In this document: positions 51,931 to 64,000 of the stretch, in pieces
How the letters are laid out: each line of letters opens with the position of its first letter
How positions within the stretch are numbered: the stretch's first letter is position 1
Program-made: the position numbers and the translations under genes
The notes under the pieces: model-generated
What the model was told of the DNA's origin: nothing
The model's database searches: none
The model's input: the letters and a program-made list of their open reading frames with translations, nothing else
Assembly: GCA_019915135.1 (NCBI GenBank)
Contig: JAHLMK010000001.1
Coordinates: 1,116,001 to 1,180,000, forward strand
DNA: 64,000 bases
Direction of reading: 5' to 3'
Origin: Strobilurus pachycystidiatus
Taxonomy: Eukaryota > Basidiomycota > Agaricomycetes > Agaricales > Physalacriaceae

Positions 51931-54900
51931 TTATACGCTCTTTTTAGCCGCCTCTGCAGCAATCTTGTCTAACTCCTGCTGAGCTCTCCGTCTTTCCCTC
52001 CTCTCTCGTCCACGAGTGACCATAGGTTTGGGCTCAAGCTCCGCAAAGAGAACCTTGCACGTCTTCTCAATTACCCAGCAACCCGCAAAGTCGACCACCA
52101 TGCTCGTCGTCAGCTTGAACTTGAACTGGAGAGGGTTAGACTTGGAATTGAGCATCGTCGGTGAAGGGACGTACGTGATCCTCCATCTCTACGATTTGCA
52201 GCCATCGGTTCAACTCAGGCATGAAATCGGTGGCGCCAGAAAAGGCGACGGCACTCGCGGAAACCAGACCCCACCACAAGGCGTTGTTCTCCCGAATGCC
52301 TTCGCGGAAAGGACGTCCCTGTCAATGAGGTTAGAAGCCGCCTGAGAACAAGACGATGATGCGAACCTGGAAGTTGATCGCGAAAGTCGAGACTTGTTGC
52401 GAAAGACCCAAAAGGTAGATAGCAGTGTTCAACAAGCTTGGCTCAAACTTGGCCTCGAGGTCAATCGGTCCACGTCTTCAACCATCATCAGCCCTCGAGC
52501 TCCAGCTTTCAAAGAATCACTCACTCCTCAAGTGCATGAGCCAGGTCGGTGATATACACAAGCGTAGCGATGTGCAGCGCAAACTGCAACAGGATCGAGA
52601 GGAGGACGTAGAGGTTGAAGATGTTGGCCAGTGGACGTTCACGGGAAAGCTTCTCGACAGGCTGTTATCATCAGTTAGCATTCGACCATCCCGAAACGCA
52701 GTCACTGTGCGCACCTTGGCACGCGAAATACACAGGAAACAGACCGACATCAACATGCCGGTCACCGTCACTTGGTAGTCGCCAAACTTGATACCATCCA
52801 AGTACTGCACACTCAAGCTGTATGCGGTGATGAGACAGTTAAGTGCCAGGATCTTGTACATCTGAATCGTGGCAACCAAGGTGCAACGTCCTTGACGGAT
52901 GATATGTGCGACTTGGAATAACGAGAGTATTTAGTTCCCGCTACCTCATCAGGTAGATCAACTTACTAGCTGAGACGTGTGAGAGCTTCGACGTGAATGG
53001 CGCAGCGCAGGACGCGTCACCAAGTTTGATTTGAGGAACGTCCTCTTCGCCTTCCATTTCTGCCAATTTGTCCGTGATACCACCAAGATCAAACTGAAAG
53101 GCCGTTAGTACAAACATCGAGTCGACAATACGATACATGCCTTCTCCATGGGATTCTGGCGACGAGCGACCTGTTGGTTGGCCGCGGCACGCTGCTGGGC
53201 AGCGACGGCCTCAGGGAACAGATGCGCGATAGCAGGAGGAACAGGCGGAGGTGGCTGGTTGAACCTCGCCGAGATACTCAGTTGGCTCTCATACACCTTC
53301 TTGATCCTCTCGACTTTCTGATGTTCCGCAATCTTTTGCAAGTCCTCGGGAGTTCCGTCCAAAAGTGCGACACCGACGTGAGCTTGCTTGAGGGCGCCGA
53401 CATCATTTGTACCATCTCCAGCCATGAGGGTGTTGTAGCCGAGAGTTTTGAGAGTCGTGAGGATATATTCCTTCTGCGAGGGCGATACACGGGCATAAAC
53501 CCAAGTGTTCTGAACGAGGTCGTTCCACTGCGGCCGATTCTCGTACTGCCTCATAGCAGCACCGGTAATGCAGATATCATAGTCGTCGAACAAGGTCAAA
53601 TCGAGGGGTTCAGCAGGGTCGACAGGGATGAACTTGGTCTCGTCCACAGAACGCCATGCGAGATCTAAAACGACATGATGAGCCAGTTGGAGGCACACTG
53701 CTTTGAAGCTGCTTACCGCCTTCATGAGCCGCGTTCTCCTTCAAGTCCAGAATAAGACAATCACGATCGACGATCTCGACGTCGCGTGCAACGTGAACAG
53801 CAGTCAGTGGATTGTCACCAGTGATCATGATGCACTACAGAAATGAAGTTCAGAAGGTAGGTATCGTGGAAAGGGAACAACGTACTCGGTGAGATGAGTC
53901 AGCCAACATCTTGAGAACCTCAACAGCATCTTCCTTCAGAGGGCAATGGAAGACCAAGAATCCAGCGAACGTAAGGCCGCTCTCCACCTGTTCACGAGGT
54001 ATCTTATTTATCTATCACAAGCCACATCAGTTTCGGCAGCATGAGGAACAAGAAAATGCACATACCCGGTCAATAGACATGGACTCCATTTCCTTGGATC
54101 CGAGAGCGAGCACACGACTTCCGTTCCGCGTGAACCACTTGTAGGTATCATCATAATGCTCCGGGACCTCAGCAAGCATACCCTTGATCGTCTCCGGCGC
54201 GCCCTTGACGGCAGCCAGAGTCTTTCCCGAAGGCAGGTGCGAAAGCGTGGACATGCGCTTGAGAGCAGATGAGAATTGGAAGCGGCGACGAATGTTGATC
54301 TGTCCCTTGTTGGGTGCAATGGAGGGGCTGACAATGTTGCCTTTGCTAAGGTTCCATTCGAGGGCTTCGAGCGTGGTCTTTTCCATGGGGTCACCGACGA
54401 TCGTTCCGTCATCGAGCCTGACCAGCGCGTGGGCAGCGGCAAGGCAGTTTATGGTTTCCTTTGAGGTCTCCTTGACGTTGACAAGCTTCCTAGCATCGTT
54501 TGGACTGTGAATACTTGAGCAAACGTGTCATTGCGTATAAAGAGTCTTTAACTCACTCAACGCCGACGATACCTTCCAAGACTAGGTTTTCCGCAGTGAT
54601 GGTTCCAGTCTTGTCAAAGCAGCACACATCGATGCGTCCAGCACTCGGGATACGGAAGGGCTCGGTACAGAAAATTGCTACATATTTCAATTAGCTCGAG
54701 GAACTCAAGATATTCGGGCGGAACTCACCAAACTTCGATAGGGCAACCAAAGAGGTGTTTACAGCGAGGGACAGTTCCATCGGAAGCTCAGGGGGGACGA
54801 CGCTGGTGATGATGAGAACACAATCAAGTAGCAATTTGCTCTTCTTCAAGTCGCGTTCGATACCTAGTCATTGTCAGATAAGTTTACTCGAAGTCTCAAA

Positions 54901-56319
54901 TTGACGTACCCTTCGTCCATACATACCAACTCGCAGCAATGGCGAAGATGAGAAGGAAGCCGATGAAGAGGAACGATTCCAAATTGTTGGCGGATACACG
55001 GTCGGTCGAAAAGATCATGGTTCGGACCAGTTGGCCTTGCGAAGTACCGAAGCCCGTTCGCTGAACGATTCCAAGGCATCCACCATCGGGAGTTTTGATG
55101 GGAGACTCCATGAGGGTGCTGGGAGTAGCCTGGAGGACTTTGGTACCGCTGAACAGGACAGCGTTCTTGTGGCTACCGTCGATATCGAGTTTCTCCGTTG
55201 GTTCGAGCAGTTGAATGGATTCCTTCAGGAGAGGAGTAGATTCGCCAGAAAGCATGGCTTCGTTCACGATACAGGTTCCATGGACCAAAAGGATATCTGC
55301 GGGAACAGTGGTCTCGGCCTGGTGGCGGGCAATAGAGACAACGTCGCCAGGCAGAAGTGTATCCGTTTGAATCTCTATCCACTTGCGGTCGCGGAAGCAC
55401 TGGATGGCGTAAGGAACGACGGACATAGTCCTGAATTCGGTCAGAGTTCGTACTCGCTGAGAAAGTGTTAGGCGTGAAGGTGGGTTGAGTAGTTGTGACG
55501 GACCTGCCAGACAACGGTACACTCAAACACGACGAGCATGAACAGAGTGAACAGACTGTAATACCAATACTCATCCAGGCACCAGAGGGCGACACAGAAA
55601 ATCTGGAAGACAAAGAACGGCGCGGTTGCGTGTTCGCCAAAAAGCTCAGTGAAGGCCGGAATGGGGATGTTGAATTCATTGCCACCATAGAGGGACAACA
55701 AGGCCTCAAACTGCTTGGAAGACAAGCCCGTGGGTTGGAGCAGCGTCGACAGGACCGGTTTGCCTGAAGAAGGGTATGGGAGGCGTTCGAATGTGAGGGG
55801 CGACGTTGCGCAGACAGTGTAGGTATCCCGCTGGTAGCTGAAGATGTAGGTCGACACGTCATTGGGGTCCTTCTTGATGAGAGGCACAATGTCGCCTTTT
55901 CCGCGATGCAGCTCGGGGATGATACGTATGCAGTTGGCTTGCTCGTACGATGACACCTGCAGACCGGCGTTGGCAGAGTCACAGGCCTACGAGAAGAGAG
56001 ACGCACCTTGTTGGTGGTTACCCATGCCCTCGCGCCTGCGCTCCATTTCGTGACGAGGAAGCTCAGTGCGTGGCCTGCGCCGAGGGTCACGCAAGCCAAG
56101 AAGGTCCACTCCTCGCTGACGAGCCATTCGTCGTACTTGACGTAGTATGCATAGGCCAGGAGCGGGTAAAGGGACAGGAAGGGGACCGCGTAGAGGTGCC
56201 TCCAGACGGGTATGGTCGCATGCAGACTGGCGCCGGCAATCTCGACGGAGTTGACCGCGACAGAGGCCCTGGATAACGAGTTAGACAAGCAGTTTGTGGT
56301 CGAATATATGCGCCTACAT
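51931..56319 (-). CDS. SPF1: P5A-type ATPase Spf1 (ER membrane dislocase)
   Basis: ER pump that removes misinserted tail-anchored and mitochondrial proteins from the ER membrane (known for yeast Spf1/ATP13A1). Joined by eye over a dozen or more exons. N-terminal membrane segments ([37 protein letters not shown]), the A-domain motif [12 protein letters not shown], and the P5A signature PPELPMELS in the membrane (near 54785). The phosphorylation site is FDKTGTIT (near 54605), followed by [14 protein letters not shown] and [20 protein letters not shown] hinge motifs. The C-terminus is basic ([15 protein letters not shown]). The start codon appears split: AT at 56319-56318, G at 56268, separated by a 49-bp intron (56317-56269). 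The protein then begins [21 protein letters not shown]. Confidence 0.9.
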
Positions 56320-57060
56320 CGCGATAGAGCTGTCGTGGTTGGTCGACAGCGGTAGATTAGCACTGCACGACTTGGTGGAACGGATGGAAAGTGACACGCG
56401 GCAATTGTTGGCACTCGGCACCGGGCCGAGGAGATAGTCCGGGTAATTCCGAGAGTCGGGGCGGGAGTCGCCGTCGGGAGTCGGGGCGGGCGGGATACGT
56501 TCACAACAGTTCTTTTCACTCAATGACTACAGTGAACTTTGACCGGGAATCAGTTTCTCCTCTACACTGTAGCCTCAGTATACCACCGTCGTGTCCTTCA
56601 TTGAAGGACAAGCTCATTGCTCGAAAGTCGAAGTCAACCGAAGCCGTCACTAGTCTGTGCTTTGAGTTGCAACTTCCTCAACTGTCACTTATTGAGGTAC
56701 GCTACAGCCTACAGCTCAATTCGTTTACTCTGTCAAACTTCACAAACGCCACTCAATCCGTTACTCCCTGAGATCCCGATCTATGGTGTGCAGAGGGAAT
56801 ATGAAGGAGCAGGCGCTAAGTAGCAGGCAATGCAACGTATCTGAATACTATCGGCAGTTTGACGTTGCGAAGGAGATGCGAGCCGAGCTGCAAGAGGCCA
56901 CTGAGACAAAAGCCTGAGTTAGCGGCCTGACCCGAAAATCATTGGACGGCCCGATGGAACTGTACAGTTCCTCACGAAACAAGGTTTGGCCGCCAGTCAC
57001 GTGGAAAAACCTGCAGCATCAGATTTTGACTGCAGCCCCCCGCCCTCAAGACCATCGACG
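56320..57060. other. Divergent promoter of SPF1 and eL38
   Basis: About 740 bp between the two starts; no gene supported. Repeats of GTCGGGGCGGG occur near 56455-56490. Confidence 0.45.
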
Positions 57061-57463
57061 ATGGCGAGTCCCTGCCCCTCCGCCGTCCCGCCGCATGCTG
57101 ACCTCTTTGCTCCCCGCGCAGCCGAAACAAATCTCTGACATCAAGGAATTCATCAAAATCACCCAGCGGAAGGATGCCCTGCGTGCGTGCTCCCGCCCGC
57201 CGGCCAGCCAGCGCTGACACCCCCACAGAGGCGCGGATAAAAAAGACCGCCCCCAAGGTCGCTGGCGGCAAGACGCAGACAAAATTCAAAGTCAGATGTT
57301 CGCGGTATCTGTACACGCTGTCGATAGACGACCCGGAGAAGGCTGAGAAGCTCAAGCAGAGCCTACCGCCTGGTGCGTATCCGTGCTCTGCTGCGCTCCA
57401 TATCCCTGACCGCGCACAGGTCTCCAAGTCAAGGAGATCACCGCAGCGCCCAAGAAGAAGTAA
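57061..57463 (+). CDS. RPL38: 60S ribosomal protein eL38
   Basis: Large-subunit ribosomal protein, 83 aa, a normal length. Exons: 57061-57063 (the ATG alone), 57122-57182, 57229-57372, 57420-57463 (252 nt). The joined protein starts [21 protein letters not shown] and continues RIKKTAPKV...[36 protein letters not shown], ending in Lys-rich KKK. The [12 protein letters not shown] and [14 protein letters not shown] blocks are diagnostic. The first intron follows the ATG directly and has a GC donor (GCGAGT...GCGCAG); a GT reading in that place gives an early stop. Introns just after the start codon are common in fungal ribosomal-protein genes. Confidence 0.93.
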
Positions 57464-57663
57464 TAGCATCCATCCTTACTTTCGCCTGTTCTCTGGGAGG
57501 CGGTGGAAATGGCACGGCAGCGTCTGGGGTGTCGTATTCCGATGAAGATATATGCAGACGTATTCATGCATCGCCCACTATGTTCTCACCCATGCTGCAA
57601 TCATGATTCACACCCACAAAAACATCAAATAAAACGTCCACGAGCAAAACACTGTCCAAATGT

Positions 57664-58554
57664 TCATATCGCTTTTCCTATATCACCGTCCATCGGCACA
57701 TGCGAAAACGCATATCCGTTGTTAATCCCAGGTGCCCCCATCGAGTTGTACTCCACCAGAGGCTCGGGTTTACTCACGGGCAATCCCATCACCGTTGGCT
57801 TGAAGCCATCCTCTACATCCTTTATCAAATCTACCTCCTGCTGCTGTGCTATATAGCTTGCCACCATAATGCACGCATCTGTCCCAGCAATTAGTTGCAC
57901 AAAGGGTGATACGTATGGCCGCCACGTACATGACAGATACGCCCAGTTGGCGATGTAAATCCCGACTGCTGTGCCCGTGTACAAGGCGAGACCATTATTG
58001 CAAACGTTCACTGTGAGAGAGTCCGTAGATCCATTCTCGCATCGTGCAATCTCCTCCCCCGTCTTGACGCGAAAAACTGAGAACAACGTTACAGAGCCAG
58101 ACGCGATGCTGACACCAAGCAGAAGGGCAAGTGCATACCCGTATGCTTTGAGTAGAGATCGCCTATCGAGGGTGGCCGTGACTAGGCTGAAGAAGTCTCG
58201 TAAGAATAGCAATCACGTCGATTGCGATGGTACGTACCCAAAGCTCGCGACAACAGAAATAAGCGTGAACACTACAGTATGGAACAATAGCGCAGTACTG
58301 TCAAGTGGTGACAAAGGGTGGTTGCCTAATTCAATGATTAAGGTGCATTACAGCGCGTCAGAACGAGACGCACCGAGCTGAGAGACCTGCAGCCAACCAG
58401 TTGCCGAGACTATAGTTCCTCCCACTAACCCGAAGAATGCCAAAACCTGTCATCTCTTCATCAGCGCTGAGTCGATCCTTGAGACCCTAGTACTCACGAA
58501 GACCCCCAGCCTCACCGGGAGACAGAAGAAGAAGTTATAAAAACGAAAGCGCAT
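57664..58554 (-). CDS. Four-TM membrane protein (tetraspanin-like layout)
   Basis: Small integral membrane protein of unknown function. ATG at 58554 (MRFRFYNFFFCLPVRLGVF); four exons by eye, joined in frame through VLAFFGLVGGTIVSATGWLQ, TALLFHTVVFTLISVVASFG and LVTATLDRRSLLKAYGYALALLLGVSIASGSVTLFSVF. A lumenal or outer loop with Cys and an N-glycosylation-type NGS follows (EEIARCENGSTDSLTVNVCNNG), then a fourth segment and a cytosolic tail with LPVSKPEPLVEYN. The layout (short N-terminus, four TMs, a large loop with Cys between TM3 and TM4) resembles tetraspanins, but no CCG motif is present. The stop is at 57664. Confidence 0.7.
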
Positions 58555-58870
58555 ACTTTGAACGAAGAGCCAGAATCAAAAGGCAAGGGAAAAGGAAACG
58601 AATAGGCACAGCCCTTCAAGGTACGCGCGACGACCGAGATGCTACTGTATATATGCAGACCAAGGATGGTGATGGCTACGACCACGCTGATTTGTGTCCA
58701 TGGGAGGAAACGAAACACCAATGATTGTTGATCAGCAATCTCCTGATGTCCGTCCGCACCTGGCAGCAAGGTTGCCGGTTCCCCCACCAACTCACTGGCA
58801 CCCGTCCAGTGTCCAAGAACCCAAACAACGGACAGCAGAACCCCACACATGCACGTGGGACAATGCATGT

Positions 58871-60802
58871 TCAAAGCGCGTTCCATCCAGCCAATAGGAT
58901 GGAGGTGGTGAATGCGGCGAGCGTTCCCCCGCGAACTATTCGCCGCGTAGCAAGCTTCCAATTACAGCGTGAACCCGCATATACACCGCCGTTGCCTAGC
59001 TCGGGATCATAGCTCTCCGGCTCGATGCGACTTGCCATATCTAGCAGCGCATCCATAAACTGGCTCCCATCGAGATACGGAAGCGGTAGAAGATTGAATA
59101 GGAACAAAGATAGCATCGCCATTTTCATATAGCTGGAAGCACCAGAATCAATGGAAGATTGTCGTAGCAAGGAACCAGGACTGACCTTTCGAACACGAAG
59201 ACTAGTGCTGGGAGCCACAGGGGCAGCAGGCTTAAACTTGGCTGTAGAGTTCCGACCGCAACTGGGAACAATGTCAAGTTGTCTCATTACAAAGGTGGAC
59301 AGCCCAGAAAGCCGACCTTCTCGCCAAACTTCCTCTTTCGAGCCGTGCCAAAGAATCACCTCTTCTGCAACACCTTCTGTCCAATCCGGGAATCTGACCG
59401 ATAACCGTAGAAGGTGCGCCACTGCGTCCGGACGAACACAGAGCATGTCCCCAGAGCACTCGGAATCTATCTGGCATCGTATATTCTTCGCCGGTTGTGT
59501 CATCAGAGGTATCGCGTCGACGCAGCCCTGCTCGTTACCATTCGTGAAGCACGACAGCAAAGATACTGCGACATCCTTGACACAACAATTATCTGAGCTA
59601 TCTGTGGGACAAGGAATCGTCAAAACAACAAGGCACAGAATCTGGAGCATCCCTACGCATGAAATCCGGCCCCGGAACACACCATCCCATCATGTCCATT
59701 GGATTCCGTGGAGTCGTCAGATAGGACGTCCATTCATCGTCAACTCCACTCAGTCGCAAATCATCGACAGAAGTGATGATGGAACCACGCGGGAGATAAT
59801 CACTCAACGTCGTCCCCTGCCACGAACAAGCAATCAATAGATGAAATGCGTTGTACAGGACAGGCTCACGCTTTCGACATTGACAACAACGCGACCAATG
59901 TGCGAAATATCCTGATATCCAAGCAAAGTCATGGTCCGGTAGTTCAACTGCAGCCATCCGACGATCATCAGCATGAACCATAGGATAGCATTATGCCAGG
60001 GACCACCAGCGATGACACGAGCTCGTGAGATGGGAGAAAGCTTGTCCAGATAATTGGCAGGAAAAGCGACAAATGCTGATGGAATGATGAGGGTGAAAGC
60101 TGCCCCCACGGATTGAATGGGTATCGATTCCCTGGCATGCACGCGTTAAACACTTGAGGGACACAACCTGGAGGACTGCGCACATTGAACCACAGATCGC
60201 GTGCCCGAGCTCATGTACAACTTGCGAGAAGAACAATGAAGCAATGATTGGGACCAGATGGCTTAGTGGCACCGTGACACCGGGAACCTGGAGGAGATGA
60301 GAACGCGGACAGGCAGTCTTCAACGTGCGCTTACAATTGCGTGAACAAGAGGCTGGCTTACCGCCGCCGTATCGACGCCGTCTTCAAGCCCCCTCTTCGC
60401 AATGCGCGGTGGTTCCTGGTGCATGAGCCCGCCTATCATTCTCACGCAGGACCAGCAGAGGATTCCGATGGCGACCGTCATTCCAGCAATCCCGAACGCG
60501 ACTCCGAGGTTATAGAGCAACTTCAATGCCGCATTTTTTGATTGGTTTCGTTTGAGAGCGAGCCTATTAGCAAGGGCATCGAAGTGATGATTCCAAGCGG
60601 TCGTCTCGATCTTCAGATGACACCACTTTACATGAAAGTCGGCACTTTTGGAGGCAGGCCGGCGGCGGGAGCTGGTCGGAAGGAGAGCAGCATCGGAGTG
60701 GTTCAAATAACGCGCGAGGATGTGAATGATGCACCAGAAAAGCAGGATCACAATGGTGGGGTAAGCCAACATGCGGAGGGGCGCAACTTCAGCGCCGATC
60801 AT
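58871..60802 (-). CDS. Site-2 protease (intramembrane M50 metalloprotease)
   Basis: Zinc protease that cleaves membrane-bound transcription factors such as SREBP (known for MBTPS2; in basidiomycetes this controls sterol and hypoxia responses). ATG at 60802. Exon 1 carries two membrane segments and IETTAWNHHFDALANRLALKRN. The next exon has the zinc motif VVHELGHAICGS. Then come FPANYLDKLSPISRARVIAGGPWHNAILW, a PDZ-like part (GSIITSVDDLRLSGVDDEW), a Cys-rich lumenal region, and the third ligand region LFNLLPLPYLDGSQFMDAL with the conserved Asp-Gly. It ends LLAGWNAL. All key residues are present. A broken copy lies at 35470-35905. Confidence 0.88.
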
Positions 60803-63210
60803 TCACCCATTTTGGCCTACAGCGCTACTGGTACTGCGAAGGCCGAAACTCCTTGCTCTTACATCTACATTTTGCTTACTTTGGGGGTCTTATCCTTGCG
60901 CATGATTGTACCATTTGATTTGATTACATTGAAAACCATACAGATATACAGCAAAGCAACCGTTAGAGAGGGCCAATAACTTGCATGACAACCCAGTAAT
61001 TATCAAGAGAGGCTCAAGTTCGATAATCTGGGCCTCATTCGTCATGACTTCAGCTAGGATTTGGTCGACTAGGAGAGACTGGAGTTATCAGAAAGACGCA
61101 GGCGAGGCGTTAGCGGAGGTCGCCGGCCCTGAGAAAGGTGCACATCTAATTCTGGAGCGAGTGTGAGATCCTGGAACTGTGAAAGTGAAACTGTGACAGG
61201 CAGTTTGAGAGACTTTAGTATGTTCGGGCTTCAATCTAACCCACCATCAACAGTAAACGACAAGTCCTGGATCCTGCCGCTAGCGTTCCAATCTGGATTG
61301 TTCCCAGGTGCCTAGGAGTAGGGGGTCTATACGGTCTTCGAATCCGCCTACGACATCAGCGAAGAGTTAATTAGACAACGGGCACGCATTCTCCGAAATC
61401 GCGAGGTCATTGCAGGCGGGTACTGCAGCACGGTCCGGTCCGCTTGCAAGGTTCGATGCGGCTACACAGTCTCGAGGGTTGCGTTATCCACTGCACAAAA
61501 TAACGTATCCGGTTTTCGAAAGATCTGCTCGTCTCGCGTGTGCAAACGAAGGCTCAATGGCCAGTCTCTCCATCGCGCCACATATCCGAAATTGTGACTG
61601 CGAGTGAATTATTGGATGGGCTAATATCAAGGTGGTGCATGTGACGTGTTGACCTAGATTCAAGCGAAAGACAGTCTTCGTTGTGCTGGTGTCAAACCGG
61701 GAGAGGTTTACAGGACGCGACGATCTGGTCAAAAATACGACAACAAGCAGTCGATGTTCTGGCATGAATTTATGCGAGGTGACGCACCACTGGGCTGCAA
61801 GAGTTTGCTTCTCTCCTTCAAATTGGAACAGGATTGTAACAGGCCGAACAACGTGCGGCTGCCAGTGCGAGGATAGCCCTGGGCACGCGGGTATAGGGAG
61901 CCAGCGTCCTCCTCGTTGACTGCTATCGAAGGATCTCGCCACCAGGGTTTGTCTAAGCAAAATGCAGTGAAAGGTCGGTGGTCGTCGACGCAGCTGGAGA
62001 CGTTGTGAAATGCCCAATTTGGCCACCCTGATCCTTCCCCACGCCCACCCTTTACCTTCCCTGCAACGGACTGGCTGGCTATGGCGCAGTGCAGACCTCC
62101 TCGTTCATCGACGACAGCGAGCTCTTGGCTGTAGCACTCTTCCAGCGCCCGTGGCATGCGCTTGAGTAGGACGTCAGACATTGCACCTACTGCTGGAATC
62201 CATGTAGCCCCGCGCGGTCGTCTCTGGGGAATTCGTGGGTCATTAGCAGGTCAAACCTATCTTTGCAGGGGGAGGACGACGACGGACACCACTTGTCGCT
62301 GTAACACCATATTTTCGCCCACACGCCGTCAACGTTGATCTCGGACACTGCTGTCGCTCTAAGGGAATTTACTGGCAGAACTTGGCCATTGGCCACCAAG
62401 ACCGGCTGAGGCAAACAGTTGTATGGTATTGTCGCCACACTGATATTGGACGGACCTTGTACGGCTCCTTCATCACTGTCGCGCTGGAAATCACTCTCGC
62501 CGTGTGCAGTGGTCGCGGAATCCTTGCCGTGACTTCTTTGCAATGATCGCTTCAGGCATAGTCCAAACCTTGAAGAGATTGTTGGTCAATTCTCTGACCT
62601 CAAGGACAAGGAGGATTAGCACTAGGATAAGACATGAAGCATGGTAAGCAACGAAATCAAGCACAGGCTGTTTTGTTTCACCGATTCAACTTTCAGAATG
62701 TTCCTCTCGACGTTGGCCCTCGCATCTCTGTCTGTCTGGGCCTGATGTGGAGGCTGATGGATAAAGCTTTTTCGCTCGTCTCCGAGGAACGAATTCAAGT
62801 CGCTACCTCACCTTTCATCTAGAGCGAAATTGACGAGAAGGAACATCGAGCGACCATAGCTCTGAGTGTTCCTTCTGGGGTACAGTATTGCCAAACACGG
62901 CCATTCGGGACATAAAGCCATTGCATATATCTGCAGTCTATCAGGCTCGACACCTAGACCACAGCTGTACCATTCTCTCTCGATGTCTACCCCCGTGAAT
63001 CAAACCTTTTTGCTGGGTCGTGGGGTTCCAGGCCGGCGACGCTCCCATCTGTCCACTGCTAGAAGTGCGGCTGCGGTGTTTCTTTCCACAGTGTTGATCA
63101 AGTTGACCAGGGACGACAGGTAGTGTTTATGGAACATCCGCTCCATCTTCCTCATCCTATGTACATTTCTCGATTCTGAGCTCACTTCTCTTCTGTTGAT
63201 GGTTCTCCAG
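60803..63210. other. Gene-poor region
   Basis: About 2.4 kb without a gene I can defend. Minus-strand frames at 61729-62181 (LKRMPRALEECYSQELAVVDERGGLHCAIASQ) and 62187-62543 (INVDGVWAKIWCYSDKWCPSS) read somewhat like protein and could be exons of an unrecognised or decayed gene. The right end is upstream sequence of the BTB gene; an ATG at 63129 followed by a GT...CAG pair does not join in the right phase. Confidence 0.4.
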
Positions 63211-64000
63211 GCGGCTTCCGGGGTCTACACCACGACCAACGGGCAATCGATCTATGGAAATCGCAATGCGAAGTTGACACAGACGGACGATTATACACGC
63301 CATCTGAACCCATTGCATCCTCCTGCACCGTCCTCGTTGGGTCACACTACGTCCAGCTTGGAGAAGTGGGACAAAGTCGTAGTCTCCCAGCCGATACACC
63401 ACCAGTCCCACGGCAGCATCTACCTTCCCAATGCGATGCAGCCGCCAAGCACCGGCCCAAACGACGTTGACCTGATTCTCCAGTCGCGCGATTCGGTCTG
63501 TTTCTTCGTCCACCAAAGGATCCTTCTCGATGCCTCGGACGATAACTTTGGCAATCTACTACCACCCAGCCGTATTTCCACTTCTTCGTTACCTCTCTGT
63601 CTGGTCAACGATGACTCCGTCATCGTCTATCTCATCATTGACGCGATTTATGCGTCCGCCACGCCCGGCCACTTCATTCAGCCCGAACATCCTGACTGGG
63701 ACTCACTGGTCACCGTGAACTCGCTCTCCAAAGCCCTGGGGCGCTTGTCTGCGTATGGCCTAAGCACGGCCATTGCTGTCCACACTTCATGCGCTCTGTA
63801 TAGGCAATTTCGCGTGGAAATCCCTACCTCTCCTATGAGCCTTTTTGGGCTCGCTGCGCATCATGAGCTCGAAGACCTCGCTGTGCTCACTTCGAGCCAT
63901 CTTCTTGCTCCTGACGTTATTAAGGTCACCACGGAAAAGCGGGATTATATAGGCAATCATTACTACGACCGCCTACTCTCTCTGCACGCGAACCGTCTGG
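63211..64000 (+). CDS. BTB/POZ domain protein, 3' end outside the window
   Basis: From an intron acceptor at 63209-63210 (TTCTCCAG) the frame is open to the window edge. After a polar leader it has a BTB/POZ domain: NDVDLILQSRDSVCFFVHQRILLDASDDNF, then SRISTSSLPLCLVNDDSVIVYLIIDAIYA, then LSKALGRLSAYGLSTAIAVH. The DVxLxSxDxxxFxVHxxxL pattern is typical of Agaricomycete BTB proteins, a much expanded family of mostly unknown function, some acting as cullin-3 adaptors (known in general). The continuation ELEDLAVLTSSHLLA... is the usual post-BTB helix. The first exon and start were not resolved. Confidence 0.75.

Noticed and set aside
1..64000. CRISPR arrays, rRNA, tRNA genes, bacterial operons
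   Set aside because: No regularly spaced repeats, rRNA blocks or tRNA cloverleaf sequences were noticed. Intron-rich eukaryotic genes throughout argue against a prokaryotic source. A tRNA scan was not possible.

Overview
The window looks like a nuclear contig from a mushroom-forming basidiomycete (Agaricomycetes). The signs are intron-rich genes with ~45-60 bp GT-AG (sometimes GC-AG) introns, an AA9 lytic polysaccharide monooxygenase, a class I terpene synthase, a DUF6534-type membrane protein and a transposase of a kind common in Agaricomycetes.

Left half (1-27.6 kb): transposons nested in one another. A 3' SDR exon (1-388) and a decayed SDR paralogue (about 750-1330) are followed by a LINE on the minus strand. 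Its ends are fixed by an exact 16-bp target duplication (1360-1375 and 19725-19740) and an oligo-T tract. It carries four ORFs: ORF-A (CCHC knuckle), ORF-B (CCHC knuckle, two apparent spliceosomal introns), a small basic ORF-C, and ORF2 (endonuclease, reverse transcriptase, RNase H-like, CCHC). Two younger LTR elements interrupt it. A 6.8-kb chromodomain Gypsy element with identical 476-bp LTRs sits in ORF-B, and a 1.1-kb non-coding Copia-type element (TRIM/LARD-like) with identical 205-bp LTRs sits in ORF-A. Without these insertions the LINE is about 10.4 kb and both ORFs close up in frame. Next comes a 7.5-kb three-gene DNA transposon (20010-27468) with 19-bp inverted ends and a TA duplication, inserted into a ~330-bp repeat. 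An unfilled, inverted copy of that repeat lies at 34898-35231.

Right half (29-64 kb): ordinary host genes, mostly compact and multi-exon. They are a secreted carboxylesterase, a NUDT19-like hydrolase, a UBLCP1-like phosphatase, an orphan family gene, an FMO-like monooxygenase, a DUF6534 protein, a terpene synthase convergent with an AA9 LPMO, a GATA factor, the P5A ATPase Spf1, ribosomal protein eL38, a four-TM protein, a site-2 protease and the start of a BTB/POZ protein. Between them are fragments of relatives of window genes: a site-2 protease pseudogene at 35.5 kb and a solitary exon of the orphan family at 51.4 kb.

The host genes do not form an obvious pathway cluster. Exon joins were inferred by eye from splice signals, reading frame and family resemblance. 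No searches or computations were run.
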